Below the pieces are notes generated by a model, which was given only the letters and a program-made list of their open reading frames with translations, was not told the origin of the DNA and searched no databases. From a virus: a DNA stretch of 25,179 bases. Position numbers and translations under genes: made by a program. Below are positions 12,441 to 20,541 of the stretch, in pieces. The stretch lies in the IMG/VR virus record IMGVR_UViG_3300032235_000354, positions 1-25,179 of that record. One strand, 5' to 3'. How positions within the stretch are numbered: the first letter of the stretch is position 1; each line of letters begins with the position of its first letter.

Positions 12441-12863
12441 ATGCCCTCTATTCCGTGCGATCAGTGCGCTAGCTATCACTGCAAAGCCCCCTCTATTAGA
12501 GGGAGTGTCTATTGCATAGAACACGCACCCCCACAAAAGGCAAGCATAGAACGCAAGGCTTTTAATGCACCCTATAAAAGTAAAGCGTGGGCAGCGATCA
12601 GGGCTAGGCAGCTATCACGCGAACCATTGTGCGCGGCTTGCAAGCTGGAAGGCCGCATAACGCAAGCTAACCATGTTGACCACGTGTTCCCGTGGGCAGC
12701 TATTGGCCCCCATGCTTTCACCCGTAATTTATTTCAAAGCCTCTGCCCTGAGTGCCACGGGATCAAGTCAGGGCTAGAAAAGCGCGGCGTTTTCAGGCAT
12801 TACACCGACAAGGCGCAAGACTTCACCGCGCAGGACTACACCTTCGCCATGCTGCAAGCGTGA
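12441..12863 (+). CDS. HNH endonuclease, terminase-associated
   Basis: A 140-aa protein. The HNH core is complete: C64-x2-C67, HVDH (H78, D80, H81), N97 and C102-x2-C105-H106. The N terminus has an extra Cys/His set (C6, C9, C14, C25, H28) that may bind another zinc. HNH proteins beside terminase genes are widespread in HK97-like phages and in studied cases work with the terminase in DNA cutting during packaging. GAGG precedes ATG 12441. It probably opens the late operon. Confidence 0.9.
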   Translation: MPSIPCDQCASYHCKAPSIRGSVYCIEHAPPQKASIERKAFNAPYKSKAWAAIRARQLSREPLCAACKLEGRITQANHVDHVFPWAAIGPHAFTRNLFQSLCPECHGIKSGLEKRGVFRHYTDKAQDFTAQDYTFAMLQA

Positions 12864-13135
12864 AGCCTGCCTGCCCTGCCTGATTCTCGCAATTCATGCG
12901 CGTTTTGTAGTGCTTGGGTTTTCAATACGGTGAGCCGCGCTGCCTCATTAGCTCAAAATGCAGTACCACGGCACTCGCCGCCTGCGCGGTGAGAACTAAA
13001 AGTACACGCTTTTGCGCGGGAGCAGGCGCGGGGTCAATTTCGGAGGGGTACAAAGTCAAGAGGGGGGAGTATTTTGCGTGGGAATTCCCTGAATGTGATA
13101 CGCTTGCGTCAGACAAGACAAAAGGAATTTCCCCT
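12864..13135 (+). other. Non-coding gap between HNH and TerS, possible packaging site region
   Basis: 272 bases with no convincing gene. It begins with CCTGCC repeats (12865-12881) and contains GC-rich repeats GCGCG(G) near 12950-13035. Packaging recognition sites often lie next to the small terminase gene, so cos or pac is possible, but no defined element can be named. A tRNA-like TTAGCTCA was considered and rejected. Confidence 0.35.
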
Positions 13136-13507
13136 ATGGCAAAAAAACCTCGTCACATTCTCGGCTACTTGAACGACCCGTCCACTTGGGACAGGGCTGC
13201 GTTTGAGACTGCCATTCGCGCAGAAGTCGAAGCCTCGACAGGAACACTCACGGCGTCTGATGAACTGCTGGTTGGCACTTTGGTCAACACAGTGGACAGT
13301 ATGCTGACCGCCGAAATCAACATTCGAGAAATGGGCCATGTCACGGTCTACGGCAACAACGAAGGCGTGACAGCTTGGTACAAGATTCGGACAGAGATGG
13401 CTGACAAGGCTGTCAAGATGCTGGCCGAATTGGGTCTTGTGGCCCGTGGCCGTCCGAAGTTGAAGGCAAAAGTGAGTGATGTAGATGAGTTATTCGCCAC
13501 TGCTTAA
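13136..13507 (+). CDS. terS: Terminase small subunit (P27-like)
   Basis: A 123-aa protein beginning MAKKPRHILGYLNDPSTW, with the helical pattern INIREMGHVTVYGNNEGVTAWYKIRTEMADKAVKMLAELGLVARGRPKL near the C terminus. This resembles P27-type small terminases, which recognise phage DNA and load the large subunit. The frame is open back to 12914, but ATG 13136 has AAGGAA upstream and starts the typical sequence. It overlaps TerL by 23 bases. Confidence 0.85.
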   Translation: MAKKPRHILGYLNDPSTWDRAAFETAIRAEVEASTGTLTASDELLVGTLVNTVDSMLTAEINIREMGHVTVYGNNEGVTAWYKIRTEMADKAVKMLAELGLVARGRPKLKAKVSDVDELFATA

Positions 13508-15164
13508 CCCTGCGTTTGAGTATGCGGTAGCGGTAACTAGGGGTGACATTCAGGCGTGTGAGGATGTTCAACTAGCTTGCCAGAGGTTCTTGGATATGGT
13601 CGAACGTAAGGATGCGCCTTACGAGTTTGTCCCTGCCAAGGCTGAACACATCCTCAAGTTCGTCAAGTTCTGCCGCCATGTCAAAGGCCCGGATGCCGGG
13701 AAATCCATTGAGCTTCAGCCGTTTCAGGTTATGTACTTGGCGGCAATTTACGGCTTCAGGGATAGGCGTGACCACACATACCGCTATGTCACTGATGTCA
13801 TTCTGTTCGTGCCTCGCAAATCTGGCAAGACAACCATTGCGTCCATCATTGCGCTGTATGAGTTGCAGTTTGGTGATGCTGGCGCTGAAGTGTTTACTCT
13901 GGCTACTAACAGGGATCAGGCGAGCATTTGCTTTGATTCGTCCAAGGCTATCGTTGAGGCGATGAAGCCTGAGTTGGGGGCAAAGTTCATTGCCTACCGC
14001 AGCGAACTAAAGAAGGCTGGCGACTCGACATCTACCTACAGGGCGCTGTCACGGGAAAACCGTAAGACTGGTGACGGTAAGAACCCGTCTTGCGCCATGA
14101 TTGACGAGGCTGCTCAGATTACTGAGCGACAGTCCATTGAAGTATTGCACTCGGGTATGGGCGCTCGCAAGAACCCTATGCGGATGTATTTGACGACCGC
14201 CAGCTTCACCAAGGAAACCAAGTTCTTTGAAGACCTTTCACACTTCCGTAGCGTCTTGCGTGGCGCTGCTCCTGATTCTTTCCGCTGGTTTGGTCTACTC
14301 TATAGCATTGATCCCGGAGACAATTGGGCTGATCCTGCGGTATGGGGCAAAGCGAACCCGATGCTTGGGGTGTCTGTCACTACACAGCACATTCAGCAGA
14401 TGGCTGAAGAAGCGTCTGCCAAGCCAGCAAGCCTGAACGAGTTTCTCTGTAAGCAGCTAAACATCTATGTGTCGGCTAATTCTGCTTGGATTGATAGGCG
14501 ATATTGGGATGAGTCAATTGCGCCTATGCCTGAAGAAAAGCCAGAAGCTACTTTTGTTGCGTTTGACTTGGCTCACACACGGGACTTAAACGCTGTCTGT
14601 ACTTTGCATAGGTACAGCGAAGAAAACTTCTATGCCAAGTTCCAGTTCTTCCTGCCAGAAGAAAGCATTGAGCTAATTCCAAACCACTACAAGAGCATTT
14701 TCTCTCAGGCTCATGCAAGTGGCATTTTGAGGCTTACTCCGGGCAACGTAACTGACTTGAACGAAGTTGAGTCGTACATTAAACAAGAGTGTGAAAAGCA
14801 TAGTGTCAAAGCTGTAAATTTTGACCCATACAATGCCGCTGCGTTGGTGGCTAACTTGTATGCAGAAGGATTGCCAGTGGTTAAGGTTGGACAGGGCATG
14901 GCTGTGCTATCAAATCCTTCCAAATCTACGGAGCAACTGATTCTGAAGAAGGCAATCCACCACGATGGCAACCCGTTTGTGGGATGGCAGCTTGGGAACT
15001 GCGAGGTTTACACTGATGTGAACGGCAACGTAAAGGTCAGGAAGAACGAAGCAGATCCAAGCGCTAAAGTGGATGGAATCATTGCACTCATAATGGCAAT
15101 TCATGGTCATTTAGACAATGTTTTTGTATCGGATTCTTTTGGGTTTAGAGCATTAGAGTGGTAG
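13485..15164 (+). CDS. terL: Terminase large subunit
   Basis: A 559-aa packaging motor of the Terminase_1 (HK97-like) type. ATPase part: Walker A VPRKSGKTT (109-117), Walker B CAMIDEA (203-209), coupling motif near LTTAS (236-240). Nuclease part: FDLAHTRDL with D361, and KVDGIIALIMA with D530, acidic residues typical of the RNase H-like fold. The protein translocates DNA into the prohead with ATP and cuts it. The length is normal for the family. Intact, with no intron seen, although a homing-type nuclease gene follows directly. Confidence 0.95.
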   Translation: MSYSPLLNPAFEYAVAVTRGDIQACEDVQLACQRFLDMVERKDAPYEFVPAKAEHILKFVKFCRHVKGPDAGKSIELQPFQVMYLAAIYGFRDRRDHTYRYVTDVILFVPRKSGKTTIASIIALYELQFGDAGAEVFTLATNRDQASICFDSSKAIVEAMKPELGAKFIAYRSELKKAGDSTSTYRALSRENRKTGDGKNPSCAMIDEAAQITERQSIEVLHSGMGARKNPMRMYLTTASFTKETKFFEDLSHFRSVLRGAAPDSFRWFGLLYSIDPGDNWADPAVWGKANPMLGVSVTTQHIQQMAEEASAKPASLNEFLCKQLNIYVSANSAWIDRRYWDESIAPMPEEKPEATFVAFDLAHTRDLNAVCTLHRYSEENFYAKFQFFLPEESIELIPNHYKSIFSQAHASGILRLTPGNVTDLNEVESYIKQECEKHSVKAVNFDPYNAAALVANLYAEGLPVVKVGQGMAVLSNPSKSTEQLILKKAIHHDGNPFVGWQLGNCEVYTDVNGNVKVRKNEADPSAKVDGIIALIMAIHGHLDNVFVSDSFGFRALEW

Positions 15165-15173
15165 GTGTATAAT
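15144..15173 (+). promoter_or_regulatory. Possible own promoter of the GIY-YIG gene
   Basis: TTTAGA (15144-15149) and a perfect TATAAT (15168-15173) are 18 bases apart, at the end of terL. The expected start would fall near the ATG at 15180, giving a nearly leaderless mRNA. Homing-type genes often carry their own promoters, but this is a weak inference. Confidence 0.3.
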
Positions 15174-15179
15174 GCAAGC

Positions 15180-15749
15180 ATGAACACCAAAACCAACTTT
15201 TACGTTTACTTGCATTGCAAGCCTGATGGAACAGTTTTTTATGTTGGCAAAGGATGTTTAAAGCGAGCAAAAAGTAAAGGTCAAAGAAATTTGGCGTGGC
15301 ATAAGGTTGCAAAAGACGGCTACACAATTTTTGTCATTGCCGAGAATCTGCCCGAGAGTCTTGCATACGACATTGAAAAAAACGTCATAGCGTATTTTTT
15401 TCCTATGGGCAATCTTGTGAACGTACAAGCTGGAGGAGGCCCAACTGGATTTCATTATTTGATGAAAGGCAGAAAGTTGTCGCAGCAGCATAAAGAAAAC
15501 CTTGCCAAGGCAAACAGGTCTTACAGTAGAAATCGTTACGATCAAAGTTCAGAGACTTTATCAACTGGAACTTGGAGTACTCCAAAAGGGAAATTTCACT
15601 CTTTGCGGCTTGCAGCAGAAGCAAATAACTGTGCCGTTATGACCGTGCGAAATAGATGTATAGGGTTTGTTGCAAAAAGGGGTGACAAGAATTACCCTGT
15701 TGGCCCAAAAGACGGGTGGTCTTTTGACAAGAAAAATGCTAAAGTGTAG
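15180..15749 (+). CDS. GIY-YIG homing-type endonuclease (free-standing)
   Basis: A 189-aa protein. The GIY-YIG domain reads YVYL (8-11) and YVGKG (21-25), with probable catalytic R29 and E66 (DIEKNVI). A NUMOD3-like motif, KGRKLSQQHKENLAKA (about 96-111), and a C-terminal helix-turn-helix, SLRLAAEANNCAVMTVRNRC (about 142-161), probably give DNA specificity. It sits between terL and portal, a favoured site for such selfish genes. It is visibly more A+T rich in codon use than its neighbours, in line with recent arrival. Confidence 0.88.
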   Translation: MNTKTNFYVYLHCKPDGTVFYVGKGCLKRAKSKGQRNLAWHKVAKDGYTIFVIAENLPESLAYDIEKNVIAYFFPMGNLVNVQAGGGPTGFHYLMKGRKLSQQHKENLAKANRSYSRNRYDQSSETLSTGTWSTPKGKFHSLRLAAEANNCAVMTVRNRCIGFVAKRGDKNYPVGPKDGWSFDKKNAKV

Positions 15750-15766
15750 GCAATTGAGGAGAAATC

Positions 15767-17170
15767 ATGGCCTTTTTGGACATTTTCAAGGGTAAAAACG
15801 TAGCCCAAAAAGAGGCAAATACGCTCTTTGGGCAAACCGCTTTGGGCAACAATATTGTCTATCAAGGCGATAACAAGCGTCCAACGGTCAACACTCAGAT
15901 TCTCTATGTGACCACCTCCAGTGCCACTGCTGCTGGTCGTAGCGTGGATATGTCCGTGCTGAGTCGCAACAGCACAATCATGGCTTGCGTTGGCCTGAAG
16001 GCCCGTGCGTTGGCTCAGTTGCCGCTAAAGGTGTGCTGCGAGACAGAAGACGGCCAATATGTTGACGCCATTCGCTCAGACAAGGTGGGCGCTCGTGACA
16101 AGGCCAAAGCCAAGCAAGTTGCCAAGCTGTTGGGCAACCCGAACAACTTTCAGAGCAAGTATGAGTTCTGGTATCAGTGGCTCATGTGGTACGAACTGTC
16201 TGGTGAAGCCTTTACCTTGTGGTGGAGAAAAGACCAGAAGAATTCAACCGAGACTCCGCTTGAGATGTACGTCTTGGACAGCACTTTGATTGCTGCTCAG
16301 ATCACGCCTACCCGCTACCCGTCCTATCGCTTGTCCACACCAAGCTACGGGTTTAGCAAAGACGAGCCATTGGCCGCGCATCAGGTCATGCACTGCAAAG
16401 AGATGGCTTGGCAAGGTTCTGCTGGTTTTAACAAAGGCATTTTGGCAACTGAGTTGGTCGGCCTTGACCAAGACATTGACCTGTACGCCAACTTTGTCAT
16501 GCAGAACGGCGCAAAGCCCTCGGGTATGTTTGTGACCGAGCAGGTTGTGCCTGATGGCAAATACAAAGAGGTTGCGGCTCGTCTGAAAGAGGCTTGGGCC
16601 AACATGACTGGCAGCAAAAACTCTGACCCGAGCAAGCCCGGACAAGGAATGCTGCTTGACCAAGGCATGAAGTACCAGAAGCTGGAAATGCTGAACTTGC
16701 AGGACGCTGACGCCGCTGCTTTGAAGCTGCAAACCATGAAGCGCATCTGCGGCTTGTTTGGTGTGCCTCCATCCATGATTGGCATCTCTGACAGCAAGTT
16801 CAACAACACCCAAACCCAACTGGACGAGTTCTACAAGTCAACCATGTTCCCCGTCATTGTGAACGTGCAGGAAAAACTCAAGGGCCATTTGCTGCAAGGC
16901 TACCCAAGCCTTTGCATTGAGTTCGACACAAAGAACTTCCTCAAGGGCGCTCCTTTGGACCAGATGAACTTTGCGACTGCTGGCGTTAAGAATGGCATCA
17001 TGACGCCAAACGAAGCGCGTGAGTATATGAATATGCCCCACAAGGCTGGAGCAGACGAGTTGGTGAAGGATGACAAACCAGAAGAGCCTATTGCTGGCAG
17101 TTCTCCGCAGGATACTGGTGGTGGCGGTGGCAATCAAACCAGTAAGGCTAACATCGGCTCTAAGACCTGA
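15767..17170 (+). CDS. Portal protein (HK97-like)
   Basis: A 467-aa protein of the Phage_portal family: after a variable start it has VLSRNSTIMACVGLKARALAQLPLKVC, the core WYQWLMWYELSGEAFTLWW, then LKLQTMKRICGLFGVPPSMIGISDSKFNNTQTQLDEFYKSTMFPVI. Twelve copies form the ring at one capsid vertex through which DNA passes and to which the tail attaches. The Gly-rich acidic tail (GGGGGNQTSK) is typical. GAGGAGA precedes ATG 15767. Confidence 0.94.
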   Translation: MAFLDIFKGKNVAQKEANTLFGQTALGNNIVYQGDNKRPTVNTQILYVTTSSATAAGRSVDMSVLSRNSTIMACVGLKARALAQLPLKVCCETEDGQYVDAIRSDKVGARDKAKAKQVAKLLGNPNNFQSKYEFWYQWLMWYELSGEAFTLWWRKDQKNSTETPLEMYVLDSTLIAAQITPTRYPSYRLSTPSYGFSKDEPLAAHQVMHCKEMAWQGSAGFNKGILATELVGLDQDIDLYANFVMQNGAKPSGMFVTEQVVPDGKYKEVAARLKEAWANMTGSKNSDPSKPGQGMLLDQGMKYQKLEMLNLQDADAAALKLQTMKRICGLFGVPPSMIGISDSKFNNTQTQLDEFYKSTMFPVIVNVQEKLKGHLLQGYPSLCIEFDTKNFLKGAPLDQMNFATAGVKNGIMTPNEAREYMNMPHKAGADELVKDDKPEEPIAGSSPQDTGGGGGNQTSKANIGSKT

Positions 17171-17252
17171 ACAAAAATGCGTACTGATTCAAAATATCTG
17201 GTAGCATTGGCAAAACAGGTCATTAGGCCATCAATACAATTGCCCGTACTAC

Positions 17253-17303
17253 AGGGGCAATCCCCTAAAATACAGGACAACAACCAATCCATTGCTTTAG
17301 GGG
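17253..17303 (+). promoter_or_regulatory. Possible alternative RNA structures at the protease ribosome site
   Basis: In the gap before the protease gene, CCCCTAAA (17262-17269) is perfectly complementary to TTTAGGGG (17296-17303), which holds the ribosome site. The same CCCCT can instead pair with AGGGG at 17253-17257 (loop CAAT). The two foldings exclude each other, which would allow on/off control. Seen in sequence only; function is inferred. Confidence 0.35.
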
Positions 17304-17309
17304 CAATCA

Positions 17310-18110
17310 ATGAAGCAACTGAACCTTATCTGCGAAGCAAAACTGAACCTGTCCGAAAAGGCCGCAAACGGCGAGCCGACAGGAAAGATTGAAGCTCGTA
17401 TCACCACATGGGGCGCTCGTGAAGGCGCTGATGGTCGCAAGTTCTTCTATAAGCCAGAGGGCTTTATGGAGTGGGCAAAGCAGTTTGCCGAAGCTGGTCG
17501 CCCATTGCCCATGTTCCTGAACCATAACTCTGACTCCATGCCCGTTGGCGAATGGACTGAGTTGGAGATGGATGATGAGGGTATGTGCGCCAAAGGCCGC
17601 CTGTTCCTGAACACCACTGCTGGCTCTGACTTGTATCAAGTCATGTCTGAGTCGCCCAATATGTTTGGCGGCGTTTCTGTTGGCGCTTATGCTGACGAAT
17701 ACCAGTGGGTCAAGGAAGACGGCAGCGTTTTCCCTGCTGGCTCTGGCGAATATTGGGACGAAGGCTACTTCCAGATCACCAAAGGTGGCCTGCGTGAGAC
17801 TAGCGTTGTGATGTACCCCAACAATCCCAAGGCAGAGGTCAAAAAGCTAGAGTATTTCCGTGAAGACGGCTCTGCTGACCTCAAAGTATTGGAAGAAGCC
17901 CTGCGGGATGCAGGTCTGTCCAAGCAGATGTCGGTTGCCGCCGCATCTGTGTTCAAGACGGTAATTGAGCAGCGTGATGCTGTGAAAGCGCCTATTGAAA
18001 ATGCGCCAACTCAGAGTGATTCTGATGCGGAGGCAACCGAAGCTGAAATTCTCGCTGCTCTTGAGCATCGTGAGTTTCTGAAACTCCTCGACAAACGACT
18101 GAAAGGTTAA
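17310..18110 (+). CDS. Prohead protease (HK97 family, U35)
   Basis: A 266-aa serine protease that trims the capsid protein delta domain during maturation. The catalytic His is H72 in FLNHNSDSMPVGEW and the Ser is S123 in FGGVSVGAYADE; an acidic or His partner follows in GGLRETSVVMYPNNPKAEV. The C-terminal 90 residues (coiled, acidic) may serve as scaffold. AGGGG precedes ATG 17310. Start and spacing to the capsid gene (2 bases) are typical. Confidence 0.92.
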   Translation: MKQLNLICEAKLNLSEKAANGEPTGKIEARITTWGAREGADGRKFFYKPEGFMEWAKQFAEAGRPLPMFLNHNSDSMPVGEWTELEMDDEGMCAKGRLFLNTTAGSDLYQVMSESPNMFGGVSVGAYADEYQWVKEDGSVFPAGSGEYWDEGYFQITKGGLRETSVVMYPNNPKAEVKKLEYFREDGSADLKVLEEALRDAGLSKQMSVAAASVFKTVIEQRDAVKAPIENAPTQSDSDAEATEAEILAALEHREFLKLLDKRLKG

Positions 18111-18112
18111 TC

Positions 18113-19459
18113 ATGTCCAAAGAAATCATCGAAAAATTGGATGCCATCGAAGCCAAACAGGCTGAAGGCATCTCGGCTATTGAAGCCAAAATCCCCGCTG
18201 CTGTTGAAGCCGTCAAGGCCGAATTCAGCGAAATGGTTGCTGCTCTGGAAGCCAAAGTCGCCTCCGTGCAAGCTCCTGCTGTCATCAAGCCAGAAAAGAC
18301 TGTTCGCGGCGATGTGAACAAGTCGGTTCGTGAGCAACTGAAGTCCGTCATCAACGGCAAGTCTTCTTTCGAGAAAGAACTGAAGATTTTCGCTGACGAA
18401 GCTCAGATGGATGCGTACATGAAAGAAGCCTCTGCTTTGACCGCTGGCGGTGATGGCAAGGGTGGTCGTACTGCTTACGATCCAGTGTTTGTTGCTCTGC
18501 GTTTGGCTAACCCCTTGCGCGGCGTGTCTCGCACTGTGGCTACTGACGGCTCTAGCTATCAGTTCCGTGTCAAGACTGGCAACGCTGGCGCTCAGTGGGG
18601 CTACGGCATCCAGAACAACGGCACTCCTACAACTGAAAACACTTCCATCTGGCAAGTGGTGTTGAAGGACATCAACGTGCAGTTCCCAATCCGTACTGCG
18701 GCTTTGGACGACATTGATGGCTTGGAAGCCAACGTGGTTGACGATATGCTGGCCGAATTCGCTCAGAACGAAGCCCTGTCCATGATCGTGAACAACGACC
18801 AAAGCGGTGACGGCACTTCCGTTGCAACTGGCGGCGCTGATGGCCTGCGTGGTTTGGACCAGTACGGCGGCGCCAACAGCGTGTACGCCGGCGGTACAAC
18901 TTCTACTGCTGCTTTCGGTTCGTCCGGCACTGGCTCTAGCTCTGGCCTGCACAGCTTGGCTACCTATGACCAGATCACCACCAACGGCAACACTGTTGGC
19001 GCTGCAAACATCACTTACAAAGACGTTGTGAACTTCATCTACGCACTGCCACAGCAGTACTGGACTGAGAGCGCCAAGTTCGTTGTAAGCCCTGTCTTGC
19101 TTGCCCAAATCCGTGGCTTGGTGGACGACAACGGCACTCCCGTGTTTGAGCGTATGTCCCCACTGGAAACCAACGGCATCGTTGGTCGCCTGTTGGGCTT
19201 TGATGTGGTGGTCAACAAGTATTTGGACAACCCAAGCCAGTCCACAACTGGCACTGCTGGCACAACCAGCTTGTACCCAATGTACTTTGCTGACTGGAGC
19301 CGCTTCCACACCATCGTTGACCGCCTGAATATGGTTATGCGCCGCTATGACCAGACATTGCCCGGTTTCATCACCTTCTTTGGTGAGAAGCGTTTGGCAA
19401 CATCGGTGCGCGATCCCTTTGCTGGTGTGCGCTACCGTTCGACAGGCACTGCGACCTGA
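18113..19459 (+). CDS. Major capsid protein 1 (HK97 fold, with delta domain)
   Basis: A 448-aa protein. Residues 1 to about 105 form a coiled-coil delta/scaffold region (repeated IEAK, EAVKAEF, LEAKVA), probably removed by the protease near KEASALTAGG. The HK97-fold part follows: GRTAYDPVFVALRLANPLRGVSR, SIWQVVLKDINVQFPIRTAALDD, GLRGLDQYGG and the end KRLATSVRDPFAGVRYRS. It is clearly homologous to the next gene product. Codon use is strongly optimised, as expected for a highly expressed protein. Confidence 0.95.
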   Translation: MSKEIIEKLDAIEAKQAEGISAIEAKIPAAVEAVKAEFSEMVAALEAKVASVQAPAVIKPEKTVRGDVNKSVREQLKSVINGKSSFEKELKIFADEAQMDAYMKEASALTAGGDGKGGRTAYDPVFVALRLANPLRGVSRTVATDGSSYQFRVKTGNAGAQWGYGIQNNGTPTTENTSIWQVVLKDINVQFPIRTAALDDIDGLEANVVDDMLAEFAQNEALSMIVNNDQSGDGTSVATGGADGLRGLDQYGGANSVYAGGTTSTAAFGSSGTGSSSGLHSLATYDQITTNGNTVGAANITYKDVVNFIYALPQQYWTESAKFVVSPVLLAQIRGLVDDNGTPVFERMSPLETNGIVGRLLGFDVVVNKYLDNPSQSTTGTAGTTSLYPMYFADWSRFHTIVDRLNMVMRRYDQTLPGFITFFGEKRLATSVRDPFAGVRYRSTGTAT

Positions 19460-19466
19460 TAAAAAT

Positions 19467-19490
19467 GGGGGGGCTACGCCCCCTCCTTTT
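19467..19490 (+). terminator. Terminator-like hairpin between the two capsid genes
   Basis: GGGGGC-TAC-GCCCCC (19469-19483), extended by a G-T and a G-C pair to about 8 bp, is followed by TCCTTTTT. It lies directly after the stop of MCP1 and before MCP2, so full termination would silence all later tail genes. Partial termination or mRNA 3' end protection is more likely. Confidence 0.75.
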
Positions 19491-19515
19491 TGCGCCATTA
19501 CTTTAGGAAATTGCC

Positions 19516-20529
19516 ATGACCATCACTGAAAAAATCCTCGCTGGAATTAAGCAAGCCATTACTGAAGGCGGCACAGTCAACATCGACCTGAAAGAAGCCT
19601 CTGCAATCACTGGCTCTGGCTCTGGTGTGGGTGGTCGTGCAGTATTTGATGATGCCTTTGCCGCCTTGCGTTACGCAAACCCCTTCCGTATGGGTTCGCG
19701 CATCGTGCCTGTTGCTGGCTCTGATATGCAGTTCGTTGCCAAGACTGGTAACGCAACAAACCAAACAAACCCTTGGGGCTATCCCGTTCAAAACAACGTG
19801 GGTTCGCCTGATACCAACACAAGCATCTGGCAATTGCCAGTTCGTGCTGTGACTGCTCGTTTGCCTATCCGTTCGGCTGTGATGTCGGATGTGAATGGCC
19901 TTGAGGCATCCATTGTTGAAGACCTCGCATTGGAATTTGCTCAAGTTGAGGGCGCTTCTATGGCGGTCAACTCCGACCAGTCTGGTTCGACCACCACATC
20001 CACTGGCGCAACATCCGGCCTGCGTGGTTTGGATATGTATGTGTCTGCCTCTGCAAGTGCTTACGGCACATCTGGCACATCCATCACAAACGGCATCCAC
20101 AGCATTGCTACCGTGGCTCAAACTGGCGGCGGCGTGGTGTACAACAACATCGTTGATGTCGTTAATGCCTTCCCAAGCCAATACTGGTCTTTGCCCGGCA
20201 ACGCTTGGCACATTCGCCCATCCATGATTGATTCGCTGCGTAGCCTCAAGGATTCGCAGGGCTTGCCATTGTTCTTGGAAGTTGGCGATGAAGACGGCGC
20301 TGCTGTTGGTCGTATGTTTGGTTTCCCTGTGATTCCGAACCCATACCTGTCCACTGGCTTCCCAATCTATTTGGCAAACTGGCCTCGTTTCCTGACTATT
20401 GGCGACACCGAGCAGATGTCGATTCAAATGATGGACCAAACTGCGCCCGGATTCGTTACACTGTACGCAGAAAAGCGTGTAGTTAGCTCCGTGCGTGACC
20501 CGTTTGCTGGTGTTCGCATGAGCGCCTAA
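19516..20529 (+). CDS. Major capsid protein 2 (HK97 fold paralog without delta domain)
   Basis: A 337-aa paralog of MCP1. The match starts at KEASAITGSGSGVGGRAVFDDAFAALRYANPFR (residue 26; residue 104 in MCP1), runs through SIWQLPVRAVTARLPIRSAV and GLRGLDMY, and ends with SVRDPFAGVRMSA. It therefore lacks about 78 N-terminal residues, nearly all of the delta region. It could be a minor capsid subunit, for example at vertices or as capsid decoration. AGGAAA precedes ATG 19516. Intact and well conserved, not a pseudogene. Confidence 0.93.
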   Translation: MTITEKILAGIKQAITEGGTVNIDLKEASAITGSGSGVGGRAVFDDAFAALRYANPFRMGSRIVPVAGSDMQFVAKTGNATNQTNPWGYPVQNNVGSPDTNTSIWQLPVRAVTARLPIRSAVMSDVNGLEASIVEDLALEFAQVEGASMAVNSDQSGSTTTSTGATSGLRGLDMYVSASASAYGTSGTSITNGIHSIATVAQTGGGVVYNNIVDVVNAFPSQYWSLPGNAWHIRPSMIDSLRSLKDSQGLPLFLEVGDEDGAAVGRMFGFPVIPNPYLSTGFPIYLANWPRFLTIGDTEQMSIQMMDQTAPGFVTLYAEKRVVSSVRDPFAGVRMSA

Positions 20530-20541
20530 TAGGGGATAAGT

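Noticed and set aside
12940-13010. tRNA-like stretch with TTAGCTCA and inverted GTGAGC/GCTCA
   Set aside because: No acceptor stem, anticodon arm or TTC loop can be arranged with correct lengths.
12914-13135. N-terminal extension of the small terminase
   Set aside because: ATG 13136 has the better ribosome site and begins the family-like sequence; the extension is Cys-rich with no terminase pattern.
17177-17392. 71-codon ORF between portal and protease
   Set aside because: No good ribosome site; it overlaps the certain protease gene by more than 80 bases and its second half is only a shifted reading of it.
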